From: Periplaneta americana
Lineage: Eukaryota; Arthropoda; Insecta; Blattodea; Blattidae
NCBI RefSeq assembly: GCF_040183065.1
Contig: NC_091125.1
Coordinates: 122,796,121 to 122,860,120 of the forward strand
Reading direction: 5' to 3'
DNA: 64,000 nt
Numbering within the stretch: the first letter of the stretch is position 1; the number at the start of each line of letters is the position of its first letter. Below the pieces are notes generated by a model. That model had not been told where the DNA came from and did no database searches. It saw only the letters and a program-made list of their open reading frames with translations. Positions 45,723-59,000 of this stretch are shown here, piece after piece. Position numbers and translations under genes: made by a program.

Positions 45723-46765
45723 CATTTATTTAAGCTATATAATTAAATGATTCCATCAATATGAACAATAATTATTGGCTGTTAGGTAGCATGAATTTTA
45801 AGTGTCATTCTGTGAAGATCTACTATATTATGTCAATTGAATATCATTTTATAATAGAAACGAGGAAAAAAAATCGAGCCAACATTTAAAACATAATATT
45901 TCATCATTTCATACCATTTATGGATGTTAAAGATCCTGTAAACTCAACAAAACGAAAATATTTGTAACAGCGGACTTTTTTTTTTCTGACGAGCAACGAA
46001 TCATAAAGACCAAGAGATATGTTCTTAAGGAATACTAATTCTGGCACAAGTAAATTCAATCTTACACACAACGACTTGAATGCATTATTTCAAATTAAGG
46101 ATGTTACCAAGCAATCATAACCTAATTGAACTAAGCCTTTCATAATATTACATTTGTAAAAAAGAATATTTTTTTATGATATTAGTATCAATAAAGGAAA
46201 GTAAAATTATACTGCATTGTTATACACGTATGTTCTAATATCATATCAAAAGAAATACATTTTGAACACATTTCTCAGAACAATGACATTTCACAATGAA
46301 ACGTCCATCTCCTAGTCCAGTGTTTGGAAAAACCATATGGAACTAACCTTATACCCATCTCGATTTATTACTCACGACAGACTCTTTGTTGTACATAACA
46401 CCATTGTTTTCACTCTTACAAATTATCAGCACGCTAATCTTTTTTAATATTCACACTTTTACAAGACGGTACTGTTATGCAAGAAAAGTAAAGCACGCAT
46501 AACCTCCGACATGTTTTCAATGTTGACTCCTGATTCGTTAGATTATCTACACTATTGCCATCTTCAGGAAACTAGATAAATAATAATGAGAAATTTGACA
46601 AACTGCGTTGAAACGAAACAAAGCACGTGACTGTTATAGCATGTGATCTAGTCTCCACATTAAAGAATTGCAGCAATTATCATAAAAAAAATATGGATAT
46701 GATGAGAGCATGAGACAAAACGTTCAATGCCCTTTTAGCGTACTGTATGAAAAGGCAATATTGCA
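45723..46765. other. Intergenic stretch
   Basis: No recognised gene. The 46480-46560 part is less AT-rich and could hold an upstream promoter or noncoding exon for UBAP1, but I see no decisive signal. Confidence 0.35.
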
Positions 46766-46839
46766 CAGTGGCGTAGCCAAGAATTTAAGATGTGGAGCAA
46801 GTTTTGGCAAATGTGTCGAACTCGCATGCAACATATTTA

Positions 46840-46899
<60 letters not shown>

Positions 46900-47252
46900 T
46901 GTTGAATACTATGAAATTTAAAATCACTCGTCTCCCCAAAAGTTGTTATAAGGTAAAATCCATTCTCCGTCGTTGCAAAGTGAATGGACAGACGGTGACC
47001 CAAAATAAATATAATTACCGGTATTCTGTTGAGAACGGCAGCTACACTGTTTCTGAAGCAGAAATATGAAGGATTTATTATTCTAATATTGGTCATTGTC
47101 GGTAGAAAGAAACAGTATTTTTCTTTCAGTGACCCACTTGCAATGCAAAGTCAATGGTGGATTGTTTCTTCAGGTCATCTAATATAATTTGTAAATATTT
47201 CTTGGAAAAAACGGGGGGTTTCAGTCCGGTGAGCCCTCTGTTTACGCCACTG
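46766..47252. mobile_element. hAT-type MITE with 8-bp duplication
   Basis: Ends are CAGTGGCGTAGCC at the left and, read inverted, CAGTGGCGTAAAC at the right. The 8-bp flanks are ATATTGCA (46758-46765) and ATCTTGCA (47253-47260), one mismatch. The 8-bp duplication and CAGTGGCGTA ends are typical of hAT elements. A (AAT)n run sits inside at 46842-46898. No transposase. Confidence 0.85.
46842..46898. repeat. (AAT)n microsatellite
   Basis: About 19 units, inside the hAT-type element. Confidence 0.95.
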
Positions 47253-47344
47253 ATCTTGCACGAACTCCATCATAGTTTTTTATAAGGCCGTTTGATTGCA
47301 CTTCCCAATCTCCAACACTTATTAAAAAAATGGGGTTGTAATTT

Positions 47345-47525
47345 ATTTGAAGTATACTACCCCGCGTTAAAGTAACGGTTAGCATATCTGACTGTGAAAC
47401 GAGCGGGCCGGGTTTAAATGTTTAAATCGTGTTTTCCCCTCTCCCCCCCCCTCAACCAATTCAAGCAGAATATCGTTGGGTTAACTTTCGGCTTTGGACC
47501 TTGGACTCATTTCGTCATCATTAAT
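47345..47525 (+). mobile_element. SINE family A, plus copy 1
   Basis: Head AAAGTAACGGTTAGC, B-box region GGGCCGGGTTTAAAT, a C-rich expansion, then GGGTTAACTTTCGGCTTTGG and GACTCATTTCGTCATCATTA body. Confidence 0.75.
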
Positions 47526-47734
47526 TTAAATGTCATTGTCATCATTACCATAGCCCAGGTAAAGTTTACGGTGCAGCGTGCTGTATTCGACAAAATCATT
47601 CACAGACCCGGGAGTGGTAAGGAGCAGTGCAAGCGTTTGGGTTCCTCCTCCATAATAAAAGTTTATATTTTACCGTGGACCAAAAATAACAAAAAAGTGA
47701 TAATAAAAATAAACAGTATTTTCGGTACTATCAT

Positions 47735-47830
47735 CGCTGTGGAGTAATGGTTATCGTGCCTGACCATGAAACGAGCGGGCCCAGGTTCAAATCCTGTTTG
47801 GAACAAGTTACTGTCTGACCAAGTGGTTAT
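47735..47830 (+). mobile_element. SINE family A, plus copy 2 (head only)
   Basis: CTGTGGAGTAATGGTTATCG and GGCCCAGGTTCAAATCCTG; body mostly lost. Confidence 0.7.
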
Positions 47831-48085
47831 ATCGCAGGGTCGGCGAAACGCAGGAAGTTACGTGACAGTGACTTACTTCATGAGGTTCTTTAAATAATTT
47901 TGAACGGTTGTATAATATTACATAGGCTCCAATTTTGAACAGCAAATATTTTCAGCCACTAGCCTTTATTTACAGGGAGGCAAGCAGAAACTGGAGGGGA
48001 GGGGGGAATCAAGATGCGACATTTTATCTAAAAAAAATTAAGGAAAACTTATTACATATGAATAGTAAAATTGGAACTTGTAACT

Positions 48086-48089
<4 letters not shown>

Positions 48090-48137
<48 letters not shown>
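48090..48137. repeat. (AAT)n microsatellite
   Basis: About 16 units. Confidence 0.95.
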
Positions 48138-48138
<1 letters not shown>

Positions 48139-51100
48139 TTTTGAGGTTTTGGTACTTTAAAATTTTGATTGATGTATAAATTTTAGTGTTGTGGTATTTA
48201 ATCGATCAATTTCTGTTGTAAGATTAATCCATCAAAAATATTTAATCGAATAATCGAGTCGATTAAAATTAATCGGTTGTAGTAGATAATTCCGACAATA
48301 TTTCTCTCTCGGAAATTGCTTACTTAAAAGCACAATAGTACTATTACTTTCCAATCGTAAACCAGGTAGCGTACGGAAAATCTTTGCACAAACACTTCAG
48401 AAATAGATGAAGATAAGAGGACAGTGACCTAGTCTACTTCTATTCAAAGTTGAAACACAATGCGAAACCCTTATTAAATTCTATGCTTTTCCAAGAAAAC
48501 TTCCACCTTGTTGTCAGCTCATCTTCCTAGGATATGAAATACATTTCTGGGATTTGTCCCACTCATACAGTACCTTATAAAATAGCCATGTATACACTGT
48601 GTGCAAGTGAAAGCATAACTAGTCTTCTCTTTCTAAAATCTGGTAATTTGATTACAATAGGGCTAGTCTTCTGTTTCGACAGCTGTACTCTTGCAGTTGC
48701 AGTTTCTGTACTGAGTTTGTATATCAAGGTTGTGTGTTTAGTTTGATAAAGATAAAAAAAATCAGTTTTCTGTGATTTGTGAAAAATATAAATTCCGTTA
48801 TGTCATATGAGAATTTGAGAGGTAAACTCGGTGAAACGTTTGGATTTAAATTGAACGATCATGGAGAAGTGCTTGACAGAAAAGAAAAGTTTTTTCGTGT
48901 TTAGTGATGCAGAAAACACTGTTACTAACGTAGAGTGGCACTTAATTTGGAGCATGTGAATGCACTCACATGTTTAAAATCATAGATGAAGCAGTATTAA
49001 CTAGGTGAGTCTTCATACTTTTTGTTATTTATGTTTGTCTCAAAAATTCCCGGAGAAATTGACACAATAAATTATAAACCTCATAATAAATGTTAGTAAT
49101 TAAAATAGTTGTTTTGCAATATAACAATACAATATATACAACATTTAATACTTATGCTTATCAATGAACACAAGTTAAATTTAACAATAATTGTGTATTA
49201 CAGTATATTAAAACATTTTTTCAACTCGATTAAATATTTTGACTGATCAACAGCACTAATAAATTTAAATAGTTTGTGTCAATGTCAATGGTTCAGGGGA
49301 AAAAAACGTCATGTCCACTTTTTGACATTTTTGAGTTGAATAGTACCACAGTCTAATACAGTATATAGTCACGAATCTTGAATTGTGAGGGTACTATACT
49401 AAAGCTATGGTTTGTTTACAATGATCTTTGCCGAACGATCAACACTGGCAATTGAAATCGCCAGCGTTCATTGTCAGAGAGTGGTTTCTTTACCGGCAAA
49501 CTTCGTGGGTGGATAGTAAATTGTTTTATATAGTTGACCATGTCTGATCAGCTGATAAATGGATGATATGATAACGTTATAATTTAAGCTTTATCTTGAA
49601 AAAACAAGTATGGATCTTTAAAGTAGCTAATGTCATGTTTAGAAATAGGTATACACAGGTCTTTTAATTCATTGATATTAAGACATCTTGATAATGATCC
49701 TACCAATTTTAAGGAATATTTCAGACTTTCTCCGGAACAATTTCATTTTAAGTTCAATTGAAAATATTGTAAAATTATCCACATAATCGATTCACAAACC
49801 AATAACCCCAGCTGAGAGATAAGCAGTAACTTTAAGGTAAAAAACCAATGATATAAACACTTTAATTTTACTTTTTGCAATGCTATTTTTTCATCTAGGA
49901 GCATTTATTTAGGAAATAATGTTACAAACAAATAAAAAAAAAAATAACATGAAAAGGAGGTTGTTGCACTTCTCTCCTTTGCTCAGCATTCCACTTCACT
50001 TACTATTTTTCACACTCAAACTTTTGCTTCAGTAGCTAAATCTGCCCTATCGTGTGGGTCCTTCAATTATGAATAAAAAGTTCAATTCCGTAAGAGAGAG
50101 AGAGGGGGGGGGAGAGGGAGAGGGAGAGAGATATCACTCCATCTTGAGCAATGGGTAGCATTTTCTCCATTTGCCTTTGCTATTTTCTCTGAAGTCATAT
50201 TCTTCAAGGAAGAAATTTCATCAAATAAATTATCTTCATCCAGGTCAAGTCCATCTACATTTGAAGAAAAATAACGTGAGACTGTCTCCTCAGATTTTTC
50301 TCTTTCTGGAGGAGATCACAGCAATACACATTCCATAGATATCTTATCTTGTGAATGAATAATCCCGACACAGACATTTAATAACATATTCATAAAATTC
50401 ACAAAGAGACACTGAGAAATTCTGTGCTATAAGAAACCTCTTCTTCGAAATATATCGCAAAAATTTCTTACTTTCTTCAGTTTTCATTAACAAAAATTCA
50501 TCTGTATTAATATGCAAGGATCATTAAACCATATTAATAATTAACACTGAAAATGTGGGGATATCTCGAAACAAAAAGCAAAATTCAGGGATTGTCTCCG
50601 GAAAATGGGGATGTCTTGTAACCCTATGCTTAAAGTAACAATTTTTGGTGGTAAAGAGATGATGTCCAAAACAACAGCTCTTTTGGCTTAGTTTGAAAAT
50701 ACTTTTAATTAAATTGCTGTCATAAACTGCGGAATTTTTCACACACAAATTTTTCAAGTTGTAAATCAAAAATATAGAGAACTTTACGTATTTATTTCTC
50801 ATTTAGTGTAAAATACAACATAATTATGTAACTACAAACACTATTTTACAAGAGACTGGCTATGCTTGACCAATGATTTTCCGCCTCCTATTATTGAAGA
50901 ATTGTCTTGTTCTTGGACCTGTTTTGGTCAAGCCTGAAGGTTGCCAGTGCATTATTTAAAACAAATTCGATCCCTGCCCGCCCTGCATATAATATATATT
51001 CTCCAAAAAATGTTAAGTTCTAATTTTACTTTATGATGAAGTTTCAAAGTTATATTATGAAATGTTTGAGGTTCATCCTTCAAGTGACATGATTGGGAAC

Positions 51101-51768
51101 AAACTTTTTTTTTTTTTAAACAGACATCCTGCCCACTTTCATGCTATTTACTTGTGGACAAAACTGAAAAAAAAAATATAGGGAGAAATATGTACAATAA
51201 TGTTACTCATGTAAGTTAATCTGCGTCATTTTTATAATACTGTTCACATGATTATATTGGATAATTTTATATAAGAAGGGAACATTAATGGAATGTGCAT
51301 GTATTCCTTATGGTATGGGTGAGAATTATTGAAATGTTAAGGGTAAGTTACTGAAACAAGTTTTATTACTATAATATAATATATTTGGTTATGCAAATTT
51401 ACTGGAAATGTTAAAAATGGAATAAAAATGACAATTTTCACTATAAAACATATTAAATTAGCAATAACTATTGCATTTTAATTTCAAATATAATTCTTTC
51501 TTCCTCCCTCCCTTCCCTTCTCTCCACTTAAGGGTAACTTATGCAACTTACATTGTACAAATCCAGAAAGAGAATATACAACATTCTCTTGTTTCTAGAC
51601 TTTTAATTTGAATTTTGTTTATGAAGCAACAAATCCTATGCTTTTACTATAAAAGACAGCAGCAAAAGACATTGGGATTCTGTTTTAATAGATAAGGTAG
51701 ACTAATATCGTCATAATAGGAATTGAGAACTTATGTTACTCCATTAACAGATTTGCCAGATAGAAATA
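48138..51768. other. Intergenic stretch
   Basis: An AG/G-rich run at 50094-50132 is the only structured part. Open frames (48534-48746, 50524-50802) show no domain. Confidence 0.45.
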
Positions 51769-52792
51769 CAGTGAAACCCCAATAATACAAGCCCGTTAAG
51801 TTCTTAAAATATCACATTTTAAAGAGTACTTACAAAAATTACTTGGAATTCTCAATTTACCATTAACACCTGCAGGTCTGCATGTCAAGGGCATGTTGGA
51901 GTCTGTGTTTGGTGAATACAATAGAATTCGACCCTTATACATGCAAGGCTCTGTACAGAGTCTGGCTGCCAGTTTTACATTCCAATGTCAGTGAAGACAG
52001 TACTCATTGTTGCAAATTCGGATGGTTCTAAGAAATTGCCTCTGTTGTTGGTAATAGACAATTCCCACAAACCACACGGTTTCAAGAACGTTAAGACTCT
52101 ACCATACAATTACATATATGGTTGAAGAACCTAAGGCAACAAAATGATGGAAAATCACTGTCCCGTGCATCCCAAAAATGTAAGTTTAAAGAATACTGAG
52201 CTTGCATATTTGCCTTCGAACATAAGGAAACTACAACCCAGGGATCAAGGGATAATAAAAGTGTTAAAGTACTTCTATCACAAGCTTGCAGTCATATGTT
52301 ACCTTGAATTAATACGCATGTGGAAACAAATATGAAACTCATCACAATGTTGGATGCAATGAATTTCATCCATGCAGCATGGGAAGGAGTGAATCCTCAG
52401 ACTATTGTCAACTGCTTTAGGAAAGCTGGATTTTCCAAGATAAGCAACTTGATATTCTTTATTCCATTCTGTAAGTTAGTTTGTTACTTTTCTGGAGATA
52501 TTACATTTTTGTTAATTTTTTTATTTTTATCAATCTATCACACATCCATATTTTCTTGTGTTCTCGTATTTTTTCAGAAAGCAAGTTATGAAACTCTTAT
52601 CATGCAAAAATTGTATTATTGTAATATAATGTATTTCATATTTATAGTGTTTAAATAAATGTTTAGATTGTATTATCTCTTTAGATTAAAATAGAAAGAA
52701 TTCTAAAATAAGCACTCCTTCTAACACGTGGTCCCATTTAATACGCAATTATTATATGGTCCCTTGAAGAGCGTGTTACCGAGGTTTCACTG
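51769..52792 (+). mobile_element. Pogo/Tigger-like DNA transposon remnant
   Basis: Ends CAGTGAAACCCCAATAATAC and, inverted, CAGTGAAACCTCGGTAACAC, each flanked by TA. Inside, plus-strand frames give CPVHPKNVSLKN, LAYLPSN, KLQPRDQGIIKVLKYFYHKL (third catalytic Asp in QPRDQG) and NFIHAAWEGVNPQTIVNCFRKAGF. These are characteristic of the C-terminal half of pogo/Tigger transposases. Stops and shifts are present and the N-terminal DNA-binding half is missing. Confidence 0.88.
52000..52440 (+). pseudogene. Pogo/Tigger transposase, C-terminal half, broken
   Basis: Two overlapping frames (52144-52335 and 52320-52658) must be joined by a shift near 52325. The Asp expected just before CPVHP is not preserved (ENHCPVHP). 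Not functional. Confidence 0.8.
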
Positions 52793-53460
52793 TACTACAA
52801 AAGATGAGTGTTAGGGAAAATAAGTATAAAAATTTCAAAACCACTTTCTCATGTAAGCAACCACAGAAAGAGGAGTATGAAATTTCAGTGAAGTGATGTC
52901 ATGAATGTAGCAAAACTAACATGATACATGATGCAGAACATTAATGTATTTATTATCAAGAATAAATACACTTCTGTTGAAGATGTAACAGTCAAAATTA
53001 CGTATCTTCTGAAGATGATAAAAAAATGGTTGGGTGTTTCCTATTTTACAAATTCTGATGATTCGTGTTAAAGCATTAAAACGTACACAATGAAATGAAG
53101 AATGGGAGAGAGGAGAAAAAAGGAAAATTGACACTTGTTGAGGTTATACATGCATAAAAATGGTAAATTGGTAGTGTGAACAGTTTTGTACTTTCATGGC
53201 CTAAAAATTTAGATTGAAATGCATGTTGTAGTTGTGACATAACACTTACAAGCTCCTACAGTTCACTTGAATCTGTAAATAATAGATAAAAAGAGTTTCA
53301 TTACAATGTATGAGATATTTGATTGAGAAGTAATACAAATGTTATAAAAAATCTCTCTTTTTTTTTTCTTCGCTATTTGCTTTTCTTTTTTATAAATAAA
53401 TTACATTCTATTTTGTCGTTTGTGGAATGAAGTTATTTATAACTGATAAGTATGGTTATG
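52793..53460. other. Intergenic stretch downstream of CNOT7
   Basis: Nothing recognised. Confidence 0.4.
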
Positions 53461-53461
53461 G

Positions 53462-53645
53462 AAAGGGAGCAGTTAAAGCTAGTGATGGTACTGAGTATAG
53501 CTGCGGCAGGCGGAATGGGGTGAATTTCCCCTACAACTTGACATATAAACTGTACGCTGCTTATGTCAAGTTGTAGAGGAAATTCACCCCATTCTGCCCG
53601 CCGCAGCTATACTCGGTACCATCACTAGCTTTAACTGCTCCCTTT
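53462..53645. repeat. Long foldback (inverted repeat, about 80-bp arms)
   Basis: The left arm (53462-53545) and right arm (53562-53645) are almost perfectly complementary, with about 16 bp between. Outer ends are AAAGGGAGCAG and CTGCTCCCTTTT. Arms are more GC-rich than the surroundings. It could be a small foldback transposon. It lies about 2.3 kb beyond the CNOT7 stop, so it might fall in an extended 3' UTR. Confidence 0.85.
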
Positions 53646-55810
53646 TTTATAGCCCTACTGATAAGAGACTAATCCTACGAGGTTCAACATTTTTTTTATA
53701 TCCATTATCATAGAAAATTAAGAAGGAACAGAAAGGGGATGATAAAGCTACACATGCAAAGTGTGAAGGATTTCAACACCATCTAGTGTATCACTTTTTA
53801 TATATAAATATGGAGAAAATTAATGACAAATTACAAAATTTTAATTAAAGCTTTTAAATGTTCTTACACTTAATTTATATTAAAGGAGAAACCTCTTCAC
53901 CTGATATTGTCTTTTTATTGTAAAATTTTGTTTAAAGATGAAGAATCTATAATGGTTGTCATCCACTCTTCCCTTATACACCTACCTAATATTTACATTT
54001 TTCTTACACATTGCTAAATCATACAATAATTAATGCAAAAACAATGTTCTGGTATTAGAATTGACATACATGCTCACCAACAAATGTGCACTATGTTTTT
54101 TAAATATTTCTGTTATGAAAAATTGAAAAAATAATCATGTTCATACAAGATTATTTGAACTCTGGCAATACACGTTTTTTGTTTTTGTTACATTCAGACG
54201 GCCTAGAATTGTTTCGAAAAAACAATGACTTAAAAAAAACCAGGAAAAAAGAATTTCACAAAATGTTAAGTTGCACTTCTAAACCAAGTATCTCACATAA
54301 AATGTACTAGTCAAAATAGAACACTAAAAAAATAAGAGCCGAGAATATAATTCGTGTGAAAATTCAGACTGTACCTGAACACAACTAGTGGAAGTCATGT
54401 TCACGGAAAGTGCACATTAAGTCCATGTAAATGTAGTACTTTTTACATTACATGAATTATAAAATACTGAAGTAACCAATGCAGTCAAATTGAGAACAGT
54501 TATTTCCATAGAAGGTTAACAAGTTTGTATGAACTGCATGAGGTGATTATTTCAGGAGGCAGCCATGATGTTTCCAATCCCAGATTAAAGCTTAAGATGT
54601 AGTTCAGTAATTCAAATGCACTTGTTCCAGGTGAAAAACGCAGTTGCTATTGCATATACTTCAAGAAGGAACAAGGACAGTAAGAAGTTTTCTTCTTCTT
54701 CTTTGTAGCAACAACAATTCTCACACAAAACAAGTGACTACATGTGTATCTTGAGAGGCCCCAATATAATGACAAAACTGTGTGGCAGTGGCACTTCTTA
54801 TTGAGGTCTCAAAACACACAAATACGATGTAGAGATTTTATCTATTAGTATTCGTTACACATCTAGGATTCATATAATGCTTGCACCTTAAGTAACTGTG
54901 GAATATGACTGTGCTCTTTATCCAAGAATGTAGTAGAAAAACAGGAATTGCTGTAAAATAAGTGTAAATCCAGTCACAATCTAAAATAAACAATATTTTA
55001 TAAAAATTATATAAAAATACAAATTTCATTTAAAACCTTCATAGATAAAAGGTATGACTACGTTCTGAAAGTAAAACGTAAATAAAAGCTTATTGGAAGA
55101 GTAAAATTACTGTAACATTTGATGCTATGCATCTGATACCGACAACAGAGCCCCAAATGTACTTCTACACAATGAAAATGGACACTGATTTTAAAAAACT
55201 AATTGCAACTGACCCTGCTACATACAAATATTAATTTCACTACAAATGAAGCTGAACAAAATTTTTGCATATAGTTTAAATGTTTTTATTTTTTCGATAT
55301 CGTGTAGTTGAGTTAGTGCATCCTAGCAATATTTCACATTTGACTATCATCATACTATACATATAAAATCTAAGATATTTCTTTTTCTAGAGCCTGGTCA
55401 CTGTCAGCATGCACATTGTTAAATAGAAAGAAAGGAGGGAAGGTTGATGTCCTTTACAAGCCAAGGAAATGGACAGGTGGAGGGAGCGTGTTAAACATGA
55501 AGGGATGGCAGTGCAATGACATTTCCTCAACCATCCCCAAAAGAAACAGTTCTTCATTTCCAAATATTTGTCCTAAAATGGATTGACATTTGGTAATTAA
55601 GAAAGATATACAAAGCTTCTGAAATCATCATACAGGTATATCTGATTCAAGGCAATCCTAAGCATATCACCATTTCCACAAATGCCGACGTGAAATTAGA
55701 AAACTGTTACATTTCATTGTCGATCACATTAGCTGACACATTGCATACAGATGATTATGAGTTGATCTCTCTACATCTTTCTGGCAGTCTCCAAACTTCT
55801 CAATCATTTT
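53646..55810. other. Region downstream of the CNOT7 stop
   Basis: No separate gene. Part of it may be CNOT7 3' UTR, which cannot be delimited from sequence. Confidence 0.4.
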
Positions 55811-55815
55811 TAAAT

Positions 55816-55821
55816 TTTATT
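55816..55821 (-). promoter_or_regulatory. Candidate CNOT7 polyadenylation signal
   Basis: AATAAA on the minus strand about 130 nt after the stop codon; other hexamers occur further on. Confidence 0.3.
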
Positions 55822-55949
55822 TGTACATAAAATAAAATGTATCTTTATATGGGGATGATGGGGATCATGTTTGTTTTAAAATATGTGGCGCAGTCTCCTC
55901 AGCACACAACACACACTATCTTACGGCCCCATTCATCCATCCCAGTTCA

Positions 55950-56072
55950 TCACGACGAACTGCTGTTGTCACCATTGTCATGATAACTGTTTCCGTTCAT
56001 CACAAATGATGTACCAAGCCCGTACAAATGGCCACAATATTTTGCATCATCGATGTTATCTTCGAAAAACAT
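55950..56072 (-). CDS. CNOT7: CNOT7 last coding exon
   Basis: 123 bp, 40 codons plus TGA, acceptor TTTTACAG. Codes [20 protein letters not shown] then a variable tail ending in four Ser. It is too short to stand out as an open frame but joins the previous exon in phase. Confidence 0.93.
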   Translation of the reverse strand: MFFEDNIDDAKYCGHLYGLGTSFVMNGNSYHDNGDNSSSS

Positions 56073-59000
56073 CTGTAAAAGAAGATAACACAATTTATAT
56101 TATTAGGGAGAAATTATATTAAGAAATTTATATGTGGTATCTAATGTTATGTCATGTAATATGTGACTGAGTTAACCTTACAACTAAAGGTACGGTCACA
56201 CGTCGATACTTTTGCTGCGCAACTTTTGTACTGCGTGTCATGTTCACACGTAAGCCAAAAGTAGCGCGCTGCACACTACTTTTCGTGCTGCGCAACCCGA
56301 GTGCTGCAAAAGTTGCATCTGGAGGTTGCGAGTCTGTTCACACACAAGGCACTACTTTTGCAGCCACAGTCATGCTGCAGGTTTCCATCTCCGTGTTGAC
56401 TTCTCAATATACATTTTGTGGTTATGTTCGCATTATTAAGAAACTCATGCGAAAGCTTACTTAGCTATTATTTGCTTTTCTACCCTAACTAGTATTCAGA
56501 AATTGGCATTATTTTTACTATAAAGCTTTTAAAACGCCTATATACTTAAATGATAACCAACAGCATATTCACGTAATCAATGTTGGCAACCCTCCTGTTT
56601 GAAACTACGCTACGGAAAATTAAAAAAATGAATTATATCGTCAGCAAATATGCTCAGACTGTGTTGTGCATTTAATAACTGTTACAAATAATTTATTTTC
56701 ATCACATCTAACATTAAAATATATCCAAACAATAAAAATATCATTGGCACATTTGGGTGGCAACCCTGGTCGCAACCGCAGCAAAAGTTTCAACAAAACC
56801 GATATAAAAAATGCTGCAGCTGCAACCCTGAGAACCCTGTTCACACGTTGCTACTTCTAAGCTGCATGCAGCATGAAAAAGTAGCAGGCAGCAGGCTCGG
56901 CAGCCGCTACTTTTCAGGTTGCACCGTTGTTCACACGTCACAGTCGAGAGTTGCGCAGTTTTTTGTACTGCAGCGCTGCAAAAGTAGCGACGTGTGACCG
57001 TATCTTAAATAGTACTTTCAACGTTGCAGTTGAGCTAGTGGCTTCTTCAGTATAAAGGTAGCCAAAAAAGAAGCTGCATCTGTGGCTCGAGTACTACAGT
57101 ACTGATCCTCCATTCATGAGGGCCAAGTTCGATTCCTGGACAGGTCATGATGGAATTTGTGGTAGACAAAGCAGATGTTACAGAGGGTTTATCTCGGGTT
57201 ACTCCTAGTTCCCCCTCCATCACACCACCAACACACTTCACCTTCCTCTAATTTCATCTATCATCTGCAATATTGTTAAAAAATAGGCTGGGGTCAAGTC
57301 TTACGGGTACTATAGTTTGTAATGCTAATATAGAAGAGCTTGGTACTCGAGTCTAGACTTATCAGGTATTGGTCTGGGGATGGGACCTGGCTCTATTAGG
57401 GCAGAAGGTAGGTCGGCCCACTTGTCAGCATCGGATTCAGAAAAAAACCGCGCGCGCCACACACACACGCACGCACGGACGCACGCACGCACGCGAGATT
57501 GTTACACAAGAATTAAAATGAGGTTAACATATTGAAAATGTAAGATAATAAATGTATCTGATAATGTCGCAATAAGAGCAACAAAAACGTTTATACAAAT
57601 AGTTAATTATGTAATAAAAAAGAATTATACCTTGTATATGGCATATTAACTTTGAGAGAGGAACACAGATTAAGGGTGTTTGAGAATAAGGTGCTTAGGA
57701 AAATATTTGGGGCTAAGAGAGATGAAGTTACAGGAGAATGGAGAAAGTTACACAACACAGAACTGCATGCATTGTATTCTTCACCTGACATAATTAGGAA
57801 CATTAAATCCAAACGTTTGAGATGGGCAGGGCATGTAGCACGTATGGGCGAATCCAGATATGCATATAGAGTGTTAGTTGGGAGGCCGGAGGGAAAAAGA
57901 CCTTTAGGGAGGCCGAGACGTAGATGGGAAGATAATATTAAAATGGATTTGAGGGAGGTGGAATATGATGATAGAGAATGGATTAATTTTGCTCAGGATA
58001 GGGACCAATGGCGGGCTTATGTGAGGGCGGCAATGAACCTGCAGGTTCCTTAAAAGCCAGTAAGTAAGTAAGTATGGCATATTAATGGATTAAATCCAGA
58101 CGTTTGAGATGGGCAGGGCATGTAGCACGTATGGAGGAATCCAGAAATGCATATAGTGTGTTAGTTGGGAGGCCAGAGGGAAAAAGACGTTTGGGGAGGC
58201 CGAGATGTAGATGGGAGGATAATATTAAAATGGATATGAGGGATGTGGGATATGATTATAGAGATTGAATTAATCTTGCACAGGATAGGGACTGATGGCA
58301 GGCTTATGTGAGAGCGGCAATGAACCTGCAGGTTCCTTAAAAACCATTTGTAAGTAAGTATATGGCATACTGAGTCATAAACTGAAAAATAATAAAACTA
58401 TTTAATATGAGATCATGTTGCACTGATACTGTGTTGCAAGTTGTGCAGAGTGAAATAACTCCAAAAGTATCATACCACTTACTTCTCGCATTTTGAAAAA
58501 AGCCATTCCTGTGAGAAGGGAGTCACTGCCTGCTTGATGCTGAGGCCCGATCCTCTCCAATTCGAGCTGGTCCGCTACTTCCTGCAGACCACCCTTAAGA
58601 TTCTTACAGCTCTTCATAAGATACTGCAATGGAAAACAATTACCAAGTATTTCATTAATGAGAACTTAATAACAGTAAAATTTATATACACATGGTGAAC
58701 CGTAACTAATGTTATTAATTTCAGCTGTTATTCTTTGACATATTTCAAACAAAAATGTTTAATACAATTCTGCTCGTTTTTGCTTCCTTTTCGAGATAAA
58801 AATTGTTTTATATGAAACATTTCACAGCGTGTTTTGGGGAAGTTATTGATTTAATTCCCAATATGCTCAGTCAATTTAAGAGAGCACTGTATTATGATAA
58901 TGATGTAACGTTTCATTCTGTACAGGAAATTTACAATTTTTGGGGGACAAAATTTCTCGTGTCCGTAACATCCTTTCTGGGTGGTGCAAAATGAGCAACA

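Noticed and set aside
46480-46560. UBAP1 promoter or first noncoding exon
   Set aside because: Only a slight composition shift; no decisive donor or core promoter signal, so it was not annotated.
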